A stretch of 64,000 nucleotides of DNA from Microbulbifer sp. SAOS-129_SWC (lineage in GTDB: Bacteria; Pseudomonadota; Gammaproteobacteria; Pseudomonadales; Cellvibrionaceae), in contig NZ_CP155567.1 of assembly GCF_039696035.1 (NCBI RefSeq), forward strand, positions 3,901,001 to 3,965,000. Reading direction: 5' to 3'. The position numbers and the translations under genes are program-made. The notes below the pieces were generated by a model. The model saw only the letters and a program-made list of their open reading frames with translations, was not told the origin of the DNA and made no database searches. Shown here in pieces: positions 41,202 through 49,885 of the stretch. The first letter of the stretch is position 1. The number at the start of each line of letters is the position of its first letter.

Positions 41202-43715
41202 TTAACGGTAGAGCACAGTCACCGCAGTGCCCTCGGCGACCACGGAGCCGCTGACCACTCGGCCATTACCGGCCGCCGGGTCGGCCTTCTCCATCGCCAC
41301 TTTCCAGTCGCCGGCGGGCAGGCTGACACTGTAGTTGTCGGCACTGTTGTAGATCACGATGACATCGCTCCAGCTGTCGCCGACGGCGGCGCCGTCGATA
41401 CGGTTGACCACCACGCCGTAGCGCGGCCGGCTCGTCACCATATGCTGGTCGATGGCGTCCCAGCTGGTCAGGCGGAAGGCCGGGTGCGCCTTGCGCATGG
41501 CGATGACGTCCTCGTAGTAGGCGAGGATATCCGCGTTGTCGATCTTCCACTGCCAGTTGTACTCGTTGATCGAATCCGGCGATTGGTAGCTGTTGGCATC
41601 GCCCTGCTTGTCGCGCATCATTTCGACACCGCCGTGTAGAAACGGAATGCCCTGGCTGGTCAACACCACACCGTTGGCAAACTTCTGAATGCGCTTCAGG
41701 TAGGGGTCGCTGTGGCCAATGCCGTTCAGGTCGGCCCAGGCCAGGATCTTGTCGCGCAGGGTCAGGTTGTCGTGGGCGGAGACATAATTGATGCTCTGTT
41801 CCGGATCCATTGCGAACATCGGGTCCCAGGTATCAATAACGGTATTGGCATCCTGTGTGTAACGAATACCGCCGCGGCTGCCCACCTCGATACGCCAGGT
41901 ATCCGGGTTGTCATTGAAGGCAAAACAGTCGCCACTGTTGCAGCCGCCGCTGTCGTTCTGGCCCTTGATCGCCTCGCGGAATTTCGGGTTGAACACGCCC
42001 ACATGGGACTGGTAGATACGGCCGACGGTGCCCAGGCGCAGGCGCTGGGCCTCGCGCGGATCCGAGGCGTAGCCGTTCCAGGGCTCGCCGTAGACCAGCA
42101 GGTTGCGGCCGGGGAATTTGCTGTTCAGGTAGCTGCCCCAGGCCCCCACGTCGTCGTAGTCGAACACGCCGATCAGGTCGAAACGGAAACCGTCGATATT
42201 GTATTCATTCACCCAGTACTCCAGTGAATCGCGGATCATGCGCCCGACCATCGGCACATTGGCATCGATGCTGTTGCCGGTGCCGGACAGGTCGGTAGCG
42301 GTGTAGTACTGGTCCGTGATCGGCTGCAACACCTGCTTGGAATAGGTGTGGTTGTAGACCACGTCCATGATCACGCGGATGCCGGCCTTGTGGAATTCGT
42401 CCACCACCTGCTTGAACTCGCGCACGCGGTTTTCGTAGTCGTAGGGCGTCTGTGAGTAGCGGTCTTCGGGCACATTGTAGTTGCGCGGGTCGTAGCCCCA
42501 GTTGTAGCAACTGCTGTCGGCCGGGTCGGCGCAGGAGTTGAAATCGAACACCGGCATCAGCTGCACATGGGTCACCCCCAGTTCCTTCAGGTGGTCGATA
42601 CCGGTGGCCACACCGCTGTGGCTGGTACCGCTCTCGACCATGCCGAGGAACTTGCCGCGCTTGGTCGCGTCGACGCCGGAATTGGTGTCGATGGTGAAAT
42701 CGCGCACATGCACCTCGTAAATCACTGCATCTTCGCGATTGGCGAGCGCCGGGCGCGCGGACCAGCCGCCGGGCAGTGCCGTGCTGTCGAGATCCATAAC
42801 GATATCATTGTCGCTGTTCGGCTCCGCCATTTTCCCGTAGGGATCGCGCACCACCACGCCATTGACGACAAAATAATAGGGTTTCAGTTTCCAGTCACCG
42901 CTGACAGTTACCGAGTAGACGTCGGTATAACCGTTGGCGTCGGCAATCTTACCCATCGTATAAGTCTGGCCATCCAGCACCAGCTGCACATTGCTGTGAT
43001 CCGGCGACCACAGGGAGAAGGTGGTCCCGGTGGGTGAATAGATCGCACCCAGGGTCTGCACACCGCCGCAGTTCTGGCTGCAGCCGCCAGCGGTGGATTC
43101 CAGCGTGTAGGCCATGGTGCTGTCGTCGACCGTGATCAGGTAGTCGCCTGTCACCGGTGTGTAGATGTCCGCACCGCTCTGATCGAGCACGCCGTCGCTA
43201 TTGTCGTCGCCGTAGTTCTGGCTCCAGTCGCCGCTCACGTCGAACTTGAAGCGCTGATCTGTCTGGCCGTCGAAGGACACGGTGAGCTGCCAGGTGTGAT
43301 CCGCCACCAGTTGCATGGCACTGCTACCCCAGGCGTTGGGGGTTCCGCGGAAATAGAGGCTGGAAAAATTGCTGGCGAATCCGCTGCCGCCGCCGAAGGA
43401 ATTGCAGCTCGACACCTCAGTTACCTGGATCGAGTGGGTGTCACTGTAAAAAACAATTTCGTAGTTTTTATTGGAACCGACACTATAGTCGGACGCGGGG
43501 TAGGATTCCTGCCAGTCACCGGCGCGATCGATCTTGAAGCGCGGGCCGCCGCTGGCATCACCCGTGGCAAAGCTCTGGCAGATCTTGTATTCGGTGCCGC
43601 TGACAAAGTCCATCGCGGTTGCGCCCCAGGCGTTGGGGGTTCCGCGAAAATACCAGTCGGCGCTGGCGTGCGCGCTGGCCACCAGCAGCGCGGCAAAAAA
43701 CAGTTTTCTCTTCAT
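41202..43715 (-). CDS. Type I pullulanase (GH13) with two WYFRGT-type modules and a CBM48-like domain
   Basis: This 837-residue protein has a signal peptide ending at ASA (about 19), starting at ATG 43715; a longer open frame is spurious. Module 1 (DWYFRGTPNAW, 20-100) and module 2 (SLYFRGTPNAW, 119-205) come before a CBM48-like domain (220-310). The type I pullulanase signature YNWGYDP is at 404-410. Catalytic residues are Asp 513 in GFRFDLIG, Glu 544 in VYGEPWNG and Asp 649 in YVSAHDN. It debranches alpha-1,6 bonds in starch or pullulan outside the cytoplasm. It follows the three-module amylase by 92 bases and may be co-transcribed with it. Confidence 0.92.
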   Translation of the reverse strand: MKRKLFFAALLVASAHASADWYFRGTPNAWGATAMDFVSGTEYKICQSFATGDASGGPRFKIDRAGDWQESYPASDYSVGSNKNYEIVFYSDTHSIQVTEVSSCNSFGGGSGFASNFSSLYFRGTPNAWGSSAMQLVADHTWQLTVSFDGQTDQRFKFDVSGDWSQNYGDDNSDGVLDQSGADIYTPVTGDYLITVDDSTMAYTLESTAGGCSQNCGGVQTLGAIYSPTGTTFSLWSPDHSNVQLVLDGQTYTMGKIADANGYTDVYSVTVSGDWKLKPYYFVVNGVVVRDPYGKMAEPNSDNDIVMDLDSTALPGGWSARPALANREDAVIYEVHVRDFTIDTNSGVDATKRGKFLGMVESGTSHSGVATGIDHLKELGVTHVQLMPVFDFNSCADPADSSCYNWGYDPRNYNVPEDRYSQTPYDYENRVREFKQVVDEFHKAGIRVIMDVVYNHTYSKQVLQPITDQYYTATDLSGTGNSIDANVPMVGRMIRDSLEYWVNEYNIDGFRFDLIGVFDYDDVGAWGSYLNSKFPGRNLLVYGEPWNGYASDPREAQRLRLGTVGRIYQSHVGVFNPKFREAIKGQNDSGGCNSGDCFAFNDNPDTWRIEVGSRGGIRYTQDANTVIDTWDPMFAMDPEQSINYVSAHDNLTLRDKILAWADLNGIGHSDPYLKRIQKFANGVVLTSQGIPFLHGGVEMMRDKQGDANSYQSPDSINEYNWQWKIDNADILAYYEDVIAMRKAHPAFRLTSWDAIDQHMVTSRPRYGVVVNRIDGAAVGDSWSDVIVIYNSADNYSVSLPAGDWKVAMEKADPAAGNGRVVSGSVVAEGTAVTVLYR

Positions 43716-43764
43716 CGTTCTGTCCACTTTATTTTTATCTGTCGTTGCAGGTTCAGCGTCGGGG

Positions 43765-43794
43765 TCGCCATACCGGCCTGCGCCGGTATGGCGA
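43765..43794. repeat. Perfect 13-bp hairpin between amylase and pullulanase
   Basis: TCGCCATACCGGC (43765-43777) pairs perfectly with GCCGGTATGGCGA (43782-43794) around a 4-base loop, in the 92-base space between two co-directional genes. It shares the CCTGCGCCGG core with the palindrome at 30281-30347. There is no T-run, so partial attenuation or mRNA protection is more likely than termination. Confidence 0.7.
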
Positions 43795-43807
43795 TACGCC
43801 TGGGCCG

Positions 43808-46621
43808 TCAGTACAGATAGGGACCGTCGACGCCGACCTTGCCCGGTCCGTTCAGCACGTAGACACCGGCGGAGTAGGCCTTGACGGTAAAGCTGATGCT
43901 GCCGCCGCTCACCTGGATCTGCGCGCCGGTGACCGCATCGGTATAGGTGCCGTTGGGAATACCGGAAACCGTAACGCCCTGGTCGTAACCCGCGGCCAGC
44001 CCCACCACTGCGTAGGAGCTGCCCTCGGTGGCGTTGCCGGCATAGTTGCGCGCAAAGCTCATGCCCGCGCCCCATTCACTGACCTGCTCCATGCGGCCCT
44101 TCTGCAACGCGGGTATCGCGTGGCGTATCTGGTTCAGGCGCTGGATATGCTTGTACAGGTTGCCGTTCGGGGTGGTCGGATCGTCCAGCACCGAGCCGTA
44201 GTAGGCGCGGCCGGTCTGGTCGAGGGTGTCGCTGGAGGACTGGATATCCTGCGGCAGGCCGCCCTGGAACATGACCTCCTCGCCGTAGTAGAGCGTCGGG
44301 ATACCGCGGATGGTCCACAGCAGGTTGTAGGCCATGGCCGCATAGCTCTCGGCGCCGCCGAAGCGGTATTTGAAGTCGTTGTCCGGGCCCACGTCGTGGT
44401 TCTGGAAGAAGGTCACCAGCTCGGTGGGATCGGCGTAGGTCCAGTCCATATCCAACGCGCCCTTGATGCCGCTGAAGCTGCCGTGGGTCACGTTGTCGCG
44501 GAAGGTGGAAAACAGCGGGAAATCCAGTACCGAGAAATTGGAATCCCCCTGCGGATTGCTGGGATCACTGCCGGTGCGGGTATACCACCAGGGGCGGATC
44601 ACCGCCGACGCATTGTCATTGCCCAGCTCCGAACCGAAACCGAGCCCCTTGACCAGGTCTTCGCCGAATACGAACAGGCCCGGCTTGTGCGCCTGCCACT
44701 GGTGCACGTAGGTCAGCAGTTCATCGCGCTCGACGTGCTTGACGGTGTCCAGGCGGATCGCATCCACCCCCATATCGAGATAGTGATCGATGGCGCCGTT
44801 GAGGTAGTCCTTAACGTTCTGGTTACTGGTGGCCAGGTCGATGGTGTCGCCGGCCATATGCTTGTTCTGCAGCGCGGTGGGATTTTCCCAGTCGCCGCCG
44901 GCCATAAAGCCGTCCTGGTGATACCAGGCCGGATCCAGGTTGTTGGCGTCGATGCCGAAGAAGCGATTGGGATCGTAGCCGGCCAGCGGCACGGTAATGC
45001 CGGTGTTCGGATCCACCAGCGGCTCGATACCATCCGCATCAGATGTGTGCCGGTCGCGGAACCACTGCGGTGCCACCGGGTTGTCGTTGTCATCGCGGAA
45101 TTGGCTCTGGTAGTCCCCCAGATTGCCGAAGTAAGGATCGTTGCTGATCATGCCCTGGCTGCTGCCCGCGGGCACGTAGTACTTGATCGGCAGGTGGTCG
45201 ATCCACACCTGGCCGCGAATACCGTACTGGCTGGAGTGATTGATCACCACATCCTGGATCACCTTGAGGCCCTTGGCATGGGCCGCGTCGATAAAGTCCT
45301 GGTAGGTGGCATCCGCGGATTCCAGGCGCGGGTCGACGGTGGTCCAGTCGTAGGCGTGATAACCGTGATAGTCGAGGCCACTGCGGTTTTCCACCGGCGG
45401 CGTTACCCAGATAGCGCTGAAGCCCAGGTCTTTGATGTAATCGAGCTGTTCAATCAGGCCCTTGAAGTCGCCGCGCCACTGCGGATCGCCGGGCATGATG
45501 TTGTCGCGGTTGTAGTAGTTGTTCGACGGATCGCCATCGTAGAAGCGCGCGGTCAGCACAAAGTAGATGGTCTCGGCGCGGAAGTCGCTGCCGCTGTCGG
45601 CCGTTCCGCCGGAGCTGGAACTGGAGCTGCTGCTGGAACCGCCACCGAGATCGGTGACGCTGATTGCATGGCTGCCGGCATCGAAGCAGATCTGGTAATC
45701 GGTGTTGGTGTTTACCGCATAGTCGGCAGCGGGGTAACTCTCGGTCCAGTCGGCGAAGTGGTCGATCTTGAAGCGCGGGCCGCCGCCGGCATCGCCACTG
45801 GCAAAACTCTGCTCGGTGCAGAAACTGACATTGTCTGCACTGGTCATCGCCGTCGCCGCCCAGCCGTTGGCGGTGCCGCGGAAATACCAGCTGTCACCGG
45901 TGCCGCCACTACTGCTACTGCTACTGCTACTGCTACTACTACTACTGCTACTACTGCTACTACTGCTACTACTGCTGCTGCCGGTCGCCACCAGCTGGTA
46001 AGCGAGGCTGCTGTCATTGACCCGCAACAGGTAATCGCCGCTGACGCCGGTGGCAATATCCGCACCGCTCGCTTCCAGGACACCGTCGCTGTTGTCATCG
46101 CCGTAGTCCTGGCTCCAGTCGCCGTACAGATCCAGCTTGTAGCGCTGGTCCGCGGCGCCATCGAATGCGAGGTTCACTTCCCAGGTGTGGTCGCCCACCA
46201 GGGTCATCGCGGTGCTGCCCCAGTTGTTGGGCGTGCCGCGGAAATAGAGCGAGGGGAAATTGCTGACATAACCGCCGTCGCAGCTGGCAACGGCGCTGAC
46301 AGCGATACTGTGTGTACCGCTGTCGAAGGTGATTTCGTAACTGCTGGCGCCGCCGACGGTGTAATCGCCACTCGGGTAGCTCTCGCTCCAGTCACCGTAG
46401 CGATCGATCTTGAAACGCGGGCCGCCGCTGGCGTCTCCGCTGGCAAAAGTCTGGCAGGTTCTGTATTCGCTTCCGGAAACCAGTTCCAGGGCCGTGGCAC
46501 TCCAGTTATTGGCCGTGCCGCGGAAATACCAGTCGGCGGAGGCTGTGGCGGAGTAACCGGTGAATAACAGGCAGGAACAAAGCAGCAGCCGGGCGCGGCC
46601 GCGATACACGGATTCTCTCAT
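43808..46621 (-). CDS. Secreted GH13 alpha-amylase with three WYFRGT-type modules and a poly-Ser linker
   Basis: This 937-residue protein has a signal peptide up to about residue 29. Modules begin at DWYFRGTANNW (30), SLYFRGTPNNW (125) and SWYFRGTANGW (about 245); a run of 24 serines separates the second and third, and a shorter Ser/Gly linker precedes the catalytic domain at about 345. GH13 residues are Asp about 625 in AIRLDTVKHV, Glu about 653 in VFGEDLVKG and Asp about 743 in FFQNHD, with DVVINHSSQYG as region I. A C-terminal beta domain ends the protein. It is a large extracellular starch-degrading enzyme. The modules and Ser linkers are typical of secreted enzymes from marine Cellvibrionales. 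Confidence 0.92.
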   Translation of the reverse strand: MRESVYRGRARLLLCSCLLFTGYSATASADWYFRGTANNWSATALELVSGSEYRTCQTFASGDASGGPRFKIDRYGDWSESYPSGDYTVGGASSYEITFDSGTHSIAVSAVASCDGGYVSNFPSLYFRGTPNNWGSTAMTLVGDHTWEVNLAFDGAADQRYKLDLYGDWSQDYGDDNSDGVLEASGADIATGVSGDYLLRVNDSSLAYQLVATGSSSSSSSSSSSSSSSSSSSSSSSSGGTGDSWYFRGTANGWAATAMTSADNVSFCTEQSFASGDAGGGPRFKIDHFADWTESYPAADYAVNTNTDYQICFDAGSHAISVTDLGGGSSSSSSSSSGGTADSGSDFRAETIYFVLTARFYDGDPSNNYYNRDNIMPGDPQWRGDFKGLIEQLDYIKDLGFSAIWVTPPVENRSGLDYHGYHAYDWTTVDPRLESADATYQDFIDAAHAKGLKVIQDVVINHSSQYGIRGQVWIDHLPIKYYVPAGSSQGMISNDPYFGNLGDYQSQFRDDNDNPVAPQWFRDRHTSDADGIEPLVDPNTGITVPLAGYDPNRFFGIDANNLDPAWYHQDGFMAGGDWENPTALQNKHMAGDTIDLATSNQNVKDYLNGAIDHYLDMGVDAIRLDTVKHVERDELLTYVHQWQAHKPGLFVFGEDLVKGLGFGSELGNDNASAVIRPWWYTRTGSDPSNPQGDSNFSVLDFPLFSTFRDNVTHGSFSGIKGALDMDWTYADPTELVTFFQNHDVGPDNDFKYRFGGAESYAAMAYNLLWTIRGIPTLYYGEEVMFQGGLPQDIQSSSDTLDQTGRAYYGSVLDDPTTPNGNLYKHIQRLNQIRHAIPALQKGRMEQVSEWGAGMSFARNYAGNATEGSSYAVVGLAAGYDQGVTVSGIPNGTYTDAVTGAQIQVSGGSISFTVKAYSAGVYVLNGPGKVGVDGPYLY
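45908..45979 (-). repeat. 72-base serine-codon microsatellite inside the amylase gene
   Basis: Twenty-four consecutive AGC/AGT codons encode the poly-Ser linker. The alternation of AGC and AGT leaves short sub-repeats (AGTAGTAGC and AGTAGC) that could slip in units of three without a frame change, varying linker length. Confidence 0.9.
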
Positions 46622-46726
46622 CGTTTTGTACCGTTATTATTGTTTGGATTTGCGGCCGAACGGCACGGTACAACTGTGATTTCGGCATCGTTGCGCCGAC
46701 AGATTAGGAAAGGCCCCGTTTGGGGC

Positions 46727-46750
46727 ACATCCTCCCCGAATGGGGCGTAG
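46727..46750. promoter_or_regulatory. G/C-rich inverted repeat (MalT-box-like) upstream of the three-module amylase
   Basis: ACATCCTCCCC-GAAT-GGGGCGTAG contains CCCC/GGGG arms and reads GGGGAGGATGT toward the gene. It lies 106-129 bases before the start at 46621. A second small hairpin, GCCCC-GTTT-GGGGC (46713-46726), adjoins it. Nothing else is evident in the 214-base gap 46622-46835. Confidence 0.5.
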
Positions 46751-46835
46751 CAGAAAACTGTGACAGCCTGCGCACTGCCCTGCCCGGTAATGCGCGCGCT
46801 GCCACACAGCCCGGCTGGGCCTGTCCTGGCTGGGC

Positions 46836-48500
46836 CTATCCCGGCAAGGGCTGCCCCAGCAACACCAGTGCGAAGGGCGTATCCAGGCTCACCCGGCCTT
46901 GGCTCACCGTCACCTCACGCCCGGAGTAATAGTCTTTCAGGCGGGTGCCGTCGGCAAACAGCCCGTAGACCGGCACTGCCTTGTCGCCCGCAGGCAGGCC
47001 GATGGAGACCAGCACGCGGTCGCGATCACCGAGCACACGCGAGAACGTGTAAGGTTTGTCGGCGAGCTTTTTGTGCACCCCGGCGCCCACCGCCGGATGG
47101 GCGTGGCGGAACTGGCCGAGTTTCTGCCAGTGCGCCAGCAGCGCACGGGTTTTGTCGCTCTTCAGGTCGCCCCAATTCATAGAGCTGCGCAGCTGGGCAT
47201 CGCCCTCGGCTTTGGCGGTCAGGGGACGCGCCAGTTCGTCGCCGTAATAGATTTGCGCCGCCCCCGGGGCCAACATCAGTTTGAGCGCGGCGGTATAGGT
47301 GTGTTTGCGCGCGCGGTCGTAGGAACCACCATCATCGTGAGAGGCCAGGTAATTGAGCAAGCCGACACCGTCGAGTGCACCGCCGTGCAGGTCCTGCGAG
47401 TAACTGGCAAACAGCGGCTCCATTTCTTCCCTGGCCTGCTGCGGGAAGGCGAAATTGATCAAACTGTCAAAACCGTAATTGAAGAAATCCACCTTGCGGT
47501 CGCCGTAATCGTAGTCGCGCCCCTTGGTCGCGCCGAAATCATTGGCGCCGAAACCGTAGACTTCACCGACCATAAAGAAGTCGCGGTCATCGAGTTTCCT
47601 GTTCGGATTGCGCGCCTTCCAGTCCGCCAGCGCCAGTCCGGACTCTTTCTTCAGTGCCGCCCAGACTTCCGGCTCCACGTGCTTGGTGGTGTCCACGCGG
47701 AAGCCGTCTACACCGTATTCGCGCACCGGATCAGTCAGCCACTTGATCAGGTAGTACTTGGGCGCGCGCGGGTAGCCGGTGCGCGCAAAGAACGCATCCA
47801 GCTCCGCCTGCTCCTGCTGCAGGCGGCCCTCGCGTTTCCACTTCGCCAGCAACTGTGGCGGCAGTGCCACCGGCTTGTCGCTGTCGGTGCGGATATCCGG
47901 CAGGTTCTTCACCAGTGTGCAGTCCACAGCACCGGCGTAGCCACTCCAGTCGCACACCGGCTGGGTACGCACCCAGGCGTCCGGCCACTGCGGATCGCGG
48001 TCGGTAACCGGGCCGGTGTGGTTGAGGACCACATCCATCAACACGCGGATGCCGTGGCGGTGGGCGGTGGCCACGAAGCGGGCAAAATCCTGTTCGCTGC
48101 CCAGATTGGCGTCGATCGCGGTCCAGTCCTTGATCCAGTAGCCGTGGTAGGCGTAGGTGCGACCGGTACCCTCGTCGGTACTGCCGTGGATCTGCTCGAA
48201 TACCGGCGAGGTCCAGATGGCGTCCACGCCCAGCTTGTCGAAATAGCCATCGTCCAGCTTGTCGATCACCCCCTGCAGATCACCGCCGGCAAAGCCGCGC
48301 AGGGGCGCCGCATCGTCACCGCGGCCGTAGGCGTGATCGTTCTTCGTATTGCCGTTGGCAAAGCGGTCCGTCAGCAGGAAATAGACAGTGGCGTTCTGCC
48401 AATAGGGATCGGTCGGTGCTGCGCGATGGCCTTCGGCGGCGCAGGCGGCCTGGGCGCTGCACAGGCTCAGGGCCATCAGCAGGCGGGCGAATCTGGTCAT
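46836..48500 (-). CDS. Exported GH13 alpha-amylase, MalS-like
   Basis: This 554-residue protein has a signal peptide (RFARLLMALSLCSAQAACA). There are no accessory modules; the catalytic domain begins with NATVYFLLTDRFANGN. Catalytic residues are Asp 270 in GFRVDTTKHV, Glu 313 in MVGEVYGFG and Asp 389 in YLASHDDGG. A long insert after region I with three cysteines (VCDWSGY, VDCTLV) and the RVDTTKHVE form resemble the periplasmic MalS type of GH13. It would cut maltodextrins in the periplasm before import by the MFS transporter. A MalT-box-like inverted repeat ends 61 bases before the start codon. Confidence 0.87.
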   Translation of the reverse strand: MTRFARLLMALSLCSAQAACAAEGHRAAPTDPYWQNATVYFLLTDRFANGNTKNDHAYGRGDDAAPLRGFAGGDLQGVIDKLDDGYFDKLGVDAIWTSPVFEQIHGSTDEGTGRTYAYHGYWIKDWTAIDANLGSEQDFARFVATAHRHGIRVLMDVVLNHTGPVTDRDPQWPDAWVRTQPVCDWSGYAGAVDCTLVKNLPDIRTDSDKPVALPPQLLAKWKREGRLQQEQAELDAFFARTGYPRAPKYYLIKWLTDPVREYGVDGFRVDTTKHVEPEVWAALKKESGLALADWKARNPNRKLDDRDFFMVGEVYGFGANDFGATKGRDYDYGDRKVDFFNYGFDSLINFAFPQQAREEMEPLFASYSQDLHGGALDGVGLLNYLASHDDGGSYDRARKHTYTAALKLMLAPGAAQIYYGDELARPLTAKAEGDAQLRSSMNWGDLKSDKTRALLAHWQKLGQFRHAHPAVGAGVHKKLADKPYTFSRVLGDRDRVLVSIGLPAGDKAVPVYGLFADGTRLKDYYSGREVTVSQGRVSLDTPFALVLLGQPLPG

Positions 48501-48560
48501 TCTCTCTCTCTTCTTTTCGGTCGCAGTTTGCTCAGGCTACTGTAATGCCAGTGCCCCGCG

Positions 48561-48587
48561 CTACATCCTCCCGCGCGGGGGCGTAGG
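48561..48587. promoter_or_regulatory. G/C-rich inverted repeat (MalT-box-like) upstream of the MalS-like amylase; only element in the 48501-48918 gap
   Basis: CTACATCCTCCC-GCGC-GGGGGCGTAGG has outer CTAC/GTAG and inner CCC/GGG symmetry and reads GGGAGGATGTAG toward the amylase, 61-87 bases before its start. It is nearly the same as the element at 46727-46750. The other 300 bases of the gap to the DUF3014 gene show no supported gene; an AGGAG ribosome binding site precedes 48919. Confidence 0.5.
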
Positions 48588-48918
48588 TACCGGTGTCGGG
48601 CTGTGCCGCGGGATCGCCTGCAAGGGTGGCCCGGCGGTCGCTGGCCGTGCGGACAAAAGCGCGGCGCGCGGCAGCGGGCGAGCTAAGCTGACAGAGGAAG
48701 ATAGCCTGCACGCCAGGCACCCGCGCAGTAATTTCACCGCGTTGCTGCCGCCGCTGCGGGGGAAAGCGGCCGGTGCGGTTACCCGACCGGTCGTCCGCAA
48801 TTTTGTCGCGGGCCAGCGGCGGGAGTATGGTAGGGCTGTCCGCAAGGCGGAAACCCCGCGCGACAAACGCGGTCAAAGCCGTTGACCGGCGGGTAACCAC
48901 ACACACAGGAGCCAGGGT

Positions 48919-49752
48919 ATGTCGGAACAACAGTCGAGCCGCGCATGGATCGCGGGCCTTCTCACCATCGCCGTGCTGGCCGCGGCCGCCTACTTCTTTC
49001 TCGCTCGTGAGGGCGATCGCAAGGTCGAACCCCCGGCCGTCACCGAGCCGGCCCCGGAACCCACGCCCGAGCCGCAAGAAGAACCCCAGATGGAAGCCCC
49101 CCAGCCGGCTCCGGAGCCGGTACCCGAGACGAAGCCCGAGCGCAAACTACCCGCACTGGACGACAGCGACAAGGAAGCCTACGGCGATCTGCTGAGCCTG
49201 GCGCCAGACGGTGCCCTGGGGCGCTGGCTGGTTGCCGACGAAGTGGTGCGCAAGTGGGTGGCCGCGGTTAACTCCGCTGCCAGCGGCAGCCTGGTGACCA
49301 AGCATCGCCCGTTCAAGAATATTCGCGAGCCACTGGTGGTCGACAAGAGCGGTGCCACCGGTATGGAGCTGTCGCCGGATAACTACCACCGTTACGACAA
49401 TCCGGTGCGCCTGTTCGCCGCAGTGGATACCGACACCGCGGTCAAGCTCTACCGCTTCTGGTATCCGCGCCTGTCCGAGGCTTACGGCGAGCTGGGCGTG
49501 AAGGGAAAATCCTTCCATCAGCTGGTGCTGCAAGCCATTGACCAGGTGCTGGCGGCGCCGGAAGCGGAGCAGCCGATCCAGCTGGTACGCCCGTCCGTCT
49601 ATTACAAATTTGCCGATCCCAAACTGGAAAAGCTGCCGGGTATCCAGAAACTGATGATTCGCATGGGCCCGGACAACGCCGCGCGGGTGAAAGAAAAACT
49701 CAAAGAACTGAAAGCGGCGCTGGAAAAAATACCGACGCAACAAAATCAATAA
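48919..49752 (+). CDS. DUF3014 membrane-anchored protein
   Basis: This 277-residue protein has a short cytoplasmic N-terminus, one TM helix at 11-29 and a Pro/Glu-rich linker (35-75), then a globular domain. The globular part carries PFKNIREPLVVDKSG, SPDNYHRYDNPVRLFAAVD and VRPSVYYKFADPKLE, the DUF3014 signature; the function is unknown. It probably faces the periplasm. The ATG has an AGGAG site just before it. A G/C hairpin follows the stop. No link to the starch genes is evident. Confidence 0.82.
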   Translation: MSEQQSSRAWIAGLLTIAVLAAAAYFFLAREGDRKVEPPAVTEPAPEPTPEPQEEPQMEAPQPAPEPVPETKPERKLPALDDSDKEAYGDLLSLAPDGALGRWLVADEVVRKWVAAVNSAASGSLVTKHRPFKNIREPLVVDKSGATGMELSPDNYHRYDNPVRLFAAVDTDTAVKLYRFWYPRLSEAYGELGVKGKSFHQLVLQAIDQVLAAPEAEQPIQLVRPSVYYKFADPKLEKLPGIQKLMIRMGPDNAARVKEKLKELKAALEKIPTQQNQ

Positions 49753-49768
49753 ACGACTGTGTTACTCT

Positions 49769-49798
49769 CCCCTCCGCCGGCCACTGCCGGCCGAGGGG
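49769..49798. other. 13-bp hairpin after the DUF3014 gene
   Basis: CCCCTCCGCCGGC (49769-49781) pairs with GCCGGCCGAGGGG (49786-49798) with one mismatch around a 4-base loop. It starts 17 bases after the stop codon. The downstream bases (TTGGCG) give only a two-T tail, so it may be a weak or Rho-assisted terminator. Confidence 0.5.
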
Positions 49799-49836
49799 TT
49801 GGCGCGGCCGGCGTGGCACGGGAAAAGGACATTTCC

Positions 49837-49867
49837 GGGATCCGTTAGCAATCGGTAAACGGATCCC
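49837..49867 (+). promoter_or_regulatory. Perfect 10-bp hairpin in the universal stress protein leader
   Basis: GGGATCCGTT (49837-49846) pairs perfectly with AACGGATCCC (49858-49867) around an 11-base loop. It ends 18 bases before the start codon and just before the AGGAG site. The position suits control of mRNA decay or translation initiation, or a protein operator. Confidence 0.55.
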
Positions 49868-49885
49868 CCCAGCCGAGGAGAGAAA

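Noticed and set aside
45908..45979. Repeated triplets considered as a CRISPR or other repeat array
   Set aside because: It is an in-frame serine codon run inside a gene, with no spacers.
43619..46567. A 982-codon plus-strand open frame antisense to the three-module amylase, and many similar long antisense frames in the window
   Set aside because: High GC at third codon positions leaves few stops on the opposite strand. The translated products show no domain, signal peptide or plausible composition, while the sense frames carry complete catalytic motifs.
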